From assembly GCF_000730605.1 (NCBI RefSeq), contig NZ_BBIS01000016.1, positions 1 through 35,519 of the forward strand: a stretch of DNA of 35,519 nucleotides. The letters run 5' to 3'. A model generated the notes under the pieces. It ran no database searches. It saw only the letters and a list, made by a program, of their open reading frames with translations, and had not been told where the DNA came from. How positions within the stretch are numbered: the first letter of the stretch is position 1; every line of letters begins with the position of its first letter. This document shows, in pieces, positions 30,593 to 35,519 of the stretch. The DNA is from Pseudomonas monteilii NBRC 103158 = DSM 14164 (GTDB taxonomy: Bacteria > Pseudomonadota > Gammaproteobacteria > Pseudomonadales > Pseudomonadaceae). Position numbers and translations under genes: made by a program.

Positions 30593-30644
30593 CATGCACT
30601 GATCCGTTGTAGAATGCGCGGCCCTTGTCTTTCCGGATGCTTCA

Positions 30645-31580
30645 ATGGAACGCCCGCGTTTTCGTCCCTATTACCTTCACCCTAAGTTCTGGGGCCTGTG
30701 GCTGGGCCTGGGCCTGCTGTGGCTGGTGGTCCAGTTGCCGTACCGGGTGCTGTTGAAAATCGGTGCCGGGTTGGGTGCCGTGATGTATCACTTTGCCGGT
30801 GAGCGTCGGCGCATTGCCGCACGCAACCTGGAGCTGTGTTTCCCGGAGCTGTCGGTCGACGAACGGCAGCGTTTGCTCAAGGCCAATTTTGCGTCCACCG
30901 GTATCGCCTTCTTCGAAATGGCCATGAGCTGGTGGTGGCCCAAGGCGAGGCTGGCGCGCCTGGCCCATGTCGAAGGGCTGGAGCATCTGCAGGCCGCCCA
31001 GCAGGCGGGGCAGGGCGCGATCCTGATGGCGGTGCACTTCACCACGCTGGAAATCGGCGCGGCGCTGCTGGGCCAGCAGCACACCATCGACGGTATGTAC
31101 CGCGAACATGGCAATGCGCTGTTCGACTTCATCCAGCGCAGTGGGCGTGAGCGGCATAACCTCGACTCGCTGGCGGTGGAGCGCGAGGACGTGCGCGGCA
31201 TGCTCAAGCTGCTGCGTTCGGGCCGCGCGATCTGGTACGCACCGGATCAGGACTACGGCGCCAAGCAAAGCATCTTCGTGCCGCTGTTCGGTATCCCGGC
31301 AGCGACGGTAACCGCCACTACCAAGTTTGCCCGGCTGGGCAAGGCAAAGGTGATTCCGTTCACCCAGAAGCGCCTGGAGGATGGCAGCGGCTATCGGCTG
31401 GTGATCCACCCGCCGTTGGAAGACTTCCCTGGCGAGAGTGAAGAGGCTGATTGCCTGCGCATCAACCAGTGGGTTGAAAGTGTGTTGCGCGAGTGCCCTG
31501 AGCAATACTTGTGGGCGCACCGCCGGTTCAAGTCGCGGCCTGAGGGTGCGCCGCGGTTGTATGACAAGAAAAAGCGCTGA
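30645..31580 (+). CDS. htrB: Lipid A lauroyl acyltransferase (HtrB/LpxL family)
   Basis: 311 residues. An N-terminal hydrophobic helix (FWGLWLGLGLLWLVVQLPYR) anchors the enzyme in the inner membrane, and the acyltransferase HX4E motif is H131-FTTL-E136. RSGRAIWYAPDQDYGAKQ and AHRRFKSRPEG are further family blocks. It transfers a secondary acyl chain onto lipid A precursor. It is divergent from minC and followed after 25 bp by a patatin-like gene, probably in one transcript. Confidence 0.95.
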   Translation: MERPRFRPYYLHPKFWGLWLGLGLLWLVVQLPYRVLLKIGAGLGAVMYHFAGERRRIAARNLELCFPELSVDERQRLLKANFASTGIAFFEMAMSWWWPKARLARLAHVEGLEHLQAAQQAGQGAILMAVHFTTLEIGAALLGQQHTIDGMYREHGNALFDFIQRSGRERHNLDSLAVEREDVRGMLKLLRSGRAIWYAPDQDYGAKQSIFVPLFGIPAATVTATTKFARLGKAKVIPFTQKRLEDGSGYRLVIHPPLEDFPGESEEADCLRINQWVESVLRECPEQYLWAHRRFKSRPEGAPRLYDKKKR

Positions 31581-31605
31581 AAACAGCTGAACCAGGAAGG
31601 ATGCC

Positions 31606-32754
31606 ATGGCCCCACCTCCGGTAACCGGTCTTATCCTTTCTGGCGGTGGCGCCCGCGCTGCCTATCAGGTTGGCGTACTGGCCGGCATCGCCGAGTTGCT
31701 GCCTGCCGGTGCGCACAACCCCTTTCCGGTCATCGTCGGCACGTCTGCCGGGGCCATCAACGCGGTTACCCTGGCCAGCGGTGCCACTCACTTCAACGAT
31801 GCGGTGCAACGGCTTACCACCTTCTGGCAGAACTTTCGCAGCCACCAGGTCATTCGCAGCGACTGGCCCGGCGTGGTGCGCCAGGCCAGTCGCTTCGTTA
31901 GCCACAACCTGCTAGGTATTGGTGGCCCGGCACCCGTGGCGCTGCTGGACAGCAGTCCATTGCGAGGCTTGCTGGAAGCACACCTGAACCTGGACGGCAT
32001 TGGCCATTCCCTGGCCGCCGAGCAGTTGCGCGCCGTGGCAATCACTGCCTTTGGCTACGAGTCTGGTCAGGCGGTCACCTTCTACCAGGGCCGTGGCAGC
32101 ATCGAGGCCTGGCTGCGCCATCGCCGCATCGGCCTACCCACGCAGCTGACCATCGACCACCTGCTGGCCAGCGCGGCAATTCCGCTGCTGTTTGCTCCGG
32201 TGCAACTGGGCGACGAGTTTTACGGCGACGGCGCAGTACGCCAGTCGGCGCCCATCAGCCCGGCCTTGCACCTGGGCGCCAGCCGGGTGCTGGTGGTCGG
32301 GGTCAGCGGCAACCCGCAGCGGCCGGCACCACCGTTGCCGACCCAGCGGGTGTTCAGCGGGCAGCAGCCGAGCCTGGCACAGATTGGCGGGCACATGCTC
32401 AACAGCACGTTCATTGACAGCCTGGAAGACGATATCGAACTGCTGCAGCGGCTCAACCACCTGAGCCGGCTGTTGCCGGCGCACCTGGACGCCCGTCGCC
32501 TGGGGCTGGCGCCGATCGACGTACTGGTGGTGGCGCCCAGCCAGCCGCTGGACGAGATTGCCGCGCGGCACCGGCGTGAGCTGCCGGCGGCGTTGCGCTT
32601 GTTCCTGCGTGGGCCGGGGGCGACGCGGACCAGCGGGGCGGGGGTGTTGAGCTATTTGCTGTTCGAGGCGAGCTATTGCAGTGAGCTGATCGAGCTGGGG
32701 CGGCGGGATGCTCTGGCCAAGAAGCGGGAGTTGTGTCAGTTCTTGGGGGTTTGA
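31606..32754 (+). CDS. Patatin-like phospholipase
   Basis: 382 residues, start ATG after AGGAAGG. The oxyanion-hole motif SGGGARAAYQ is at 12-21, the nucleophile serine S47 in GTSAG, and the catalytic aspartate about D208 in YGDGAVRQSAP. A C-terminal helical region (RLNHLSRLLPAHLDARRLG) contains ALRLFLRGPGATR typical of this bacterial patatin group. There is no signal peptide, so it acts in the cytoplasm or at the inner membrane. Probable lysophospholipase or phospholipase A, co-transcribed with htrB. Confidence 0.93.
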   Translation: MAPPPVTGLILSGGGARAAYQVGVLAGIAELLPAGAHNPFPVIVGTSAGAINAVTLASGATHFNDAVQRLTTFWQNFRSHQVIRSDWPGVVRQASRFVSHNLLGIGGPAPVALLDSSPLRGLLEAHLNLDGIGHSLAAEQLRAVAITAFGYESGQAVTFYQGRGSIEAWLRHRRIGLPTQLTIDHLLASAAIPLLFAPVQLGDEFYGDGAVRQSAPISPALHLGASRVLVVGVSGNPQRPAPPLPTQRVFSGQQPSLAQIGGHMLNSTFIDSLEDDIELLQRLNHLSRLLPAHLDARRLGLAPIDVLVVAPSQPLDEIAARHRRELPAALRLFLRGPGATRTSGAGVLSYLLFEASYCSELIELGRRDALAKKRELCQFLGV

Positions 32755-32767
32755 TGTTGCCTGCACT

Positions 32768-32799
32768 GGCCCTTTCGCGGGTGAACCCGCGAAAGGGCC
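32768..32799. terminator. REP hairpin between convergent genes
   Basis: GGCCCTTTCGCGGGT-GA-ACCCGCGAAAGGGCC has perfect 15-bp arms. It lies 13 bp after the patatin stop and 9 bp before the MlaA-like stop. No T tract follows, so it is a REP that may double as a bidirectional terminator. Confidence 0.7.
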
Positions 32800-32808
32800 G
32801 GCACAGGT

Positions 32809-33633
32809 TTACTCGGCTATCTGCAACTTGCGCGCCTGGGTATACACATACCGCACCTTTTCATACTCGAACGGCGAGTTCAGCTGCCCATAGCGGAATT
32901 TGGTGGTATAGCGCTTGTCCACCACCTGCAAGGCAAAGATTTCCGGGTGGTCGGTGCTGGCTTCGGCCACATTCAGGTAGTTGATGGCCTGCTCGCCCGC
33001 ATAGTCGACCACCAGCCCGGTGGTATCGCGCAGGTTCGATGGCCCCAGCACCGGCAGCATCAGGTACGGCCCGTCTGGCACACCATAGAACCCCAGGGTC
33101 TGGCCGAAGTCTTCGCTCTGGCGCGGCAGGCCCATGCTGGTCGCCGGGTCCCATAGCCCACCCACACCAATGATGGTGTTGAACATCAGCCGCGCCGTGA
33201 TCTCCGCCGAACGCTTGGCTTTCAGCTGCAGTACGCTGTTGAACAGGTTCGGCACATCACCGATGTTGTTGAAGAAGTTGCTCACCCCGGTACGCACGAA
33301 GCGCGGGGTGACGTACTGGTAGCCACTCACCAGCGGCAGCAGCACCCATTGGTCCAGGCGGTAGTTGAAGTGGTAGATGCGCCGGTTGATCGACTCCAGC
33401 GGGTCGTACACGTTCAGCGCCTCCAGGGTAGAGCGCTCGAACTCGCGCTGGTCCAGCCCGGGGTTGAATTTCAACTCGCGCAGCGGGTCCAGAAAGCCGT
33501 CTGCTTCGGGCGCCAGCGGTGCGGCAGTCACCTGAGGGTCGGCTTCGACCACGCTGGCCCGTGGGGCGGTTTCGGCGGCCAGCGCGTGGCCGGCGGCAAG
33601 CAGGGCAGTGGCGAAGAGGAGTTTGTTAACCAC
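32809..33633 (-). CDS. MlaA/VacJ-family protein lacking a lipobox cysteine
   Basis: 274 residues. The start is GTG, inside the last codons of the upstream hydrolase gene, preceded by GGAG. A signal peptide (VNKLLFATALLAAGHALA) leads to the MlaA body: NVYDPLESINRRIYHFNYRL, GVSNFFNNIGDVPNLFNSVL, NTIIGVGGLWDPAT, SEDFGQTLGFYGVPDGPYLM. E. coli MlaA is an outer-membrane lipoprotein that removes misplaced phospholipids from the outer leaflet, but this protein has no cysteine at all, so it cannot be lipidated. It is probably periplasmic or embedded by its hydrophobic helices. A second, lipidated paralogue probably exists elsewhere (inference). Confidence 0.9.
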   Translation of the reverse strand: MVNKLLFATALLAAGHALAAETAPRASVVEADPQVTAAPLAPEADGFLDPLRELKFNPGLDQREFERSTLEALNVYDPLESINRRIYHFNYRLDQWVLLPLVSGYQYVTPRFVRTGVSNFFNNIGDVPNLFNSVLQLKAKRSAEITARLMFNTIIGVGGLWDPATSMGLPRQSEDFGQTLGFYGVPDGPYLMLPVLGPSNLRDTTGLVVDYAGEQAINYLNVAEASTDHPEIFALQVVDKRYTTKFRYGQLNSPFEYEKVRYVYTQARKLQIAE

Positions 33634-34924
33634 GGAAGAACTCCAGCATGGCGTCACTGTTGACGCGGTAATTGAGGTTGCCGCAATGGCCGCCATGGGG
33701 ATAAAGGGTCAGCCGGTCACCAAACACCTTGCGCAGGAAGCCGATATCGCCGGGGCCAAGGATGACGTCGTCAGCGTTGTGCATCACCGCAATCTTGTCG
33801 CTGCTGCGCAGGTAGTCTTCCAGGGCATACAGGCTCACCTGGTTGACCAGTTGCAGGATGCTGTTGCCGTCGGTGCGGGCGCGCCACATGGGGATCACCT
33901 GCTCGGTCATGTAGCAGTCGAAGTCGCACTGCAGGGCACGTTTGAAGAACGGCGTGAGGCTACTGCCCTCGGTGATCGGGAACTTCGGCGGAATGATCAG
34001 GCCACGGCGGTTGATCAGGTCGGAGGTAAAGGCAATGTCGGCCGCCGAGAAGCGGAACGAGGTGCCGATCAGCATGGCCATCTGTTCATTGGACAAGTGC
34101 TGGCGCGACTGCTGGAAGTCGTACAGCAGGGCGTCATTGAGGTCGATGTAGCCCTTGTCCTGGAAGTAGCGCGTGAGCTTTTGCAACATCAGCTCGTAGA
34201 AGGTGGTGCTGCGGTCGATGCCCTTGACCTGGGTTTGCACCAGCTTGTCCAGGTTGTTGATCGAGGTGTACAGGTTGACCGGCGGGTTCAACAGCAGCAC
34301 GCGCTTGAAGTTGAAGCTGCGGCGGGTTTCGTCCAGGTGGCTGACGAAGGCCGCATCCAGCGCACCCAGGCTATAGCCGGTGAGGTAGAAGTCACTGACT
34401 GGCAGGCGTGGGTGTTGCGCGCGCACGGCTTGCATCACCCGGTACATGTCTTCGGCGTCGTCCTTGCTGACACCGGGGGTGGCAAAGCGCGAAGCGGCGC
34501 TCATGAAGTCGTAGCTGGTGGGCGACGACAATTGCACTACGTGGAAACCGGCCTGGTAGAACAGCTTTTTCAGGTATTCGTTGATGCTGCTGGTGTACGG
34601 TGCGCCGGTGCCCGCGATGATGAAGATCAGCGGCGCCTCGCGGTCCTGGCGGGCCAGGCGGTACTTGAGTTTTTTCACTGCCCAGAAGTTGTCGGGCAGG
34701 GTGAACTCGCGCTCCGGGCGCAGGTTGAGGCTGTAGTCGGACTGGTTGATTTCGTCGTCGCTGGGCAGGGTAGGGCGCTGGTCCGGCGGCGTGGTGGCGA
34801 TGGTTGCCTCGAACGGGTTGGTCAAAGGGAAGCCGTAGCTGGCGGCGTCGATATCCCGCGCTGAAGCGGCCGCAGCCATGAGCAGGCTGCCGAGCAGGGC
34901 AGCGAGGCGCAAAGATCGAAGCAT
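33626..34924 (-). CDS. Periplasmic alpha/beta-hydrolase coupled to MlaA-like gene
   Basis: 432 residues from the ATG after GGGGG; a TTG 12 bases earlier is possible. A signal peptide (MLRSLRLAALLGSLLMAAAA) is followed by an N-terminal extension and an alpha/beta-hydrolase fold: oxyanion region IFIIAGTGAPYTSS, nucleophile elbow GYSLGALDAA, acid in MHNADDVILGPGD, and histidine in HGGHCGN. The triad looks complete, so an esterase, lipase or thioesterase is likely. Its stop overlaps the GTG start of the MlaA-like gene, so the two proteins are made together, suggesting a joint role in envelope lipid handling (inference). Confidence 0.82.
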   Translation of the reverse strand: MLRSLRLAALLGSLLMAAAASARDIDAASYGFPLTNPFEATIATTPPDQRPTLPSDDEINQSDYSLNLRPEREFTLPDNFWAVKKLKYRLARQDREAPLIFIIAGTGAPYTSSINEYLKKLFYQAGFHVVQLSSPTSYDFMSAASRFATPGVSKDDAEDMYRVMQAVRAQHPRLPVSDFYLTGYSLGALDAAFVSHLDETRRSFNFKRVLLLNPPVNLYTSINNLDKLVQTQVKGIDRSTTFYELMLQKLTRYFQDKGYIDLNDALLYDFQQSRQHLSNEQMAMLIGTSFRFSAADIAFTSDLINRRGLIIPPKFPITEGSSLTPFFKRALQCDFDCYMTEQVIPMWRARTDGNSILQLVNQVSLYALEDYLRSSDKIAVMHNADDVILGPGDIGFLRKVFGDRLTLYPHGGHCGNLNYRVNSDAMLEFFRG

Positions 34925-35114
34925 GTAGTCCCCCAAAAGAACGCAAGGTCGAGCGGTGTGCAGGCTAGGACCACATCAACGCGGGCAAAGTTGCCTGGCG
35001 CGGTGGCCTTTGGTGTGCCTGTTATCTGCAACATAGCTGCAGGATTGTGATTTTGCCTTACATCGGGGCATAAGCGATCATGGATGCTTTCGATTACCGC
35101 TATTGGAGAACGGG

Positions 35115-35468
35115 ATGTCTCGTACGCTGCCGGCTGCGCTGCTTGTGCTGTTTCTGGGGCTGTGGCTTGCGGCCAGTTATGGCGTGCGTTACGGCTTGAT
35201 GGAGGACGGGCAGTGGGTGGGGTTGTGCACGACACCCGCGGCGTACTGGCAGTGTGAGGTCCGGTCGTTGTTGGGGTTGGGCATTCACCATCAGGTGATG
35301 GCCTGGTCTGGGCTGGGCCTTGCGCTGTTGGCGCAGGTGGTGACCGGCCGCACCGGCGGGTGGCTGGCGGTGCTGGCCCTGGTCTTTGCGGTACCAGCGC
35401 TGGTGTTGTATACCGCCAGCATTGCGGTGTTTGCGCTGGTGCTGGCGGGGTTGCGGTTGGTTCGGTAA
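35115..35468 (+). CDS. Small inner-membrane protein, unknown function
   Basis: 117 residues, start ATG after GGAG. Three to four hydrophobic helices: LPAALLVLFLGLWLAASYGV, VMAWSGLGLALLAQVV, WLAVLALVFAVPALVLY and IAVFALVLAGLRLV. A periplasmic-looking loop carries two cysteines (GLCTTPAAYWQCEV) that could form a disulfide. I do not recognise the family. It is divergent from the hydrolase gene across 190 bp in which I see nothing definite. Confidence 0.75.
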   Translation: MSRTLPAALLVLFLGLWLAASYGVRYGLMEDGQWVGLCTTPAAYWQCEVRSLLGLGIHHQVMAWSGLGLALLAQVVTGRTGGWLAVLALVFAVPALVLYTASIAVFALVLAGLRLVR

Positions 35469-35519
35469 TTGCGGTGGGGCTCAAAGGTGCATGCCTTGGG
35501 TACTGCGGTGGGGCGGAAA

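Noticed and set aside
30583..30615. htrB promoter TTGCCC...TAGAAT
   Set aside because: The spacer is 21 bp, too long for a standard sigma-70 promoter; not supported by eye.

Overview
The window looks like a core chromosomal segment of a Pseudomonas putida-group bacterium. The evidence is high-GC coding, repeated 35-bp palindromic REP elements of the P. putida type (GGCC-C/T-TTCGCGGG cores), and a gene order typical of Pseudomonas (prc, quinone oxidoreductase, HAD, ABC operon, mechanosensitive channel, apeB, rluA, minEDC, htrB). This taxonomic call is inference; no 16S gene or database search was available. No tRNA, rRNA, CRISPR array, insertion sequence or prophage is visible.

Region 1 (1-9.5 kb) is nitrate/nitrite assimilation. 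A solitary methionine aminopeptidase gene (minus strand) is followed on the plus strand by a 1338-residue fusion of a molybdopterin nitrate reductase to a CysJ-like diflavin reductase, then nirB-nirD, then a LysR regulator resembling PcaQ. The nitrate reductase gene and nirB have the same upstream design: a possible NtrC site, an inverted pair of REP elements, a sigma-54 promoter with exact -24/-12 spacing, two hexaloop hairpins of the ANTAR-target type (A at loop position 1, G at position 4), an intrinsic terminator whose 5' arm overlaps the second hairpin, then the ribosome binding site. This predicts dual control: nitrogen limitation switches on initiation, and nitrate through a NasT-type antiterminator (not in the window) allows read-through.

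Region 2 (9.5-17.7 kb) is mixed housekeeping: a delta-60-repeat protein in AT-richer DNA, an FKBP lipoprotein isomerase, a DUF1232 membrane protein preceded by two inverted perfect DnaA boxes, a small Phd/XRE-like regulator translationally coupled to an unknown protein, an EAL phosphodiesterase, the Prc periplasmic protease and a zinc-free quinone oxidoreductase.

Region 3 (17.7-24 kb) is a tightly packed minus-strand operon: solute-binding protein, alkaline-phosphatase-superfamily hydrolase, two permeases, ATPase and HAD phosphatase. A GntR/UTRA regulator is divergent from it. Two phosphohydrolases in the operon, a candidate Pho box and repeated operator-like sites in the divergent region point to uptake and breakdown of an organophosphorus compound whose identity is unknown.

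Region 4 (24-35.5 kb) holds an MscS-family channel, a small membrane protein, aspartyl aminopeptidase, RluA, the minCDE division-site operon, and a cluster of envelope-lipid genes: the HtrB/LpxL acyltransferase with a patatin-like phospholipase, facing a periplasmic alpha/beta hydrolase coupled to a cysteine-free MlaA-like protein. A small four-helix membrane protein ends the window.
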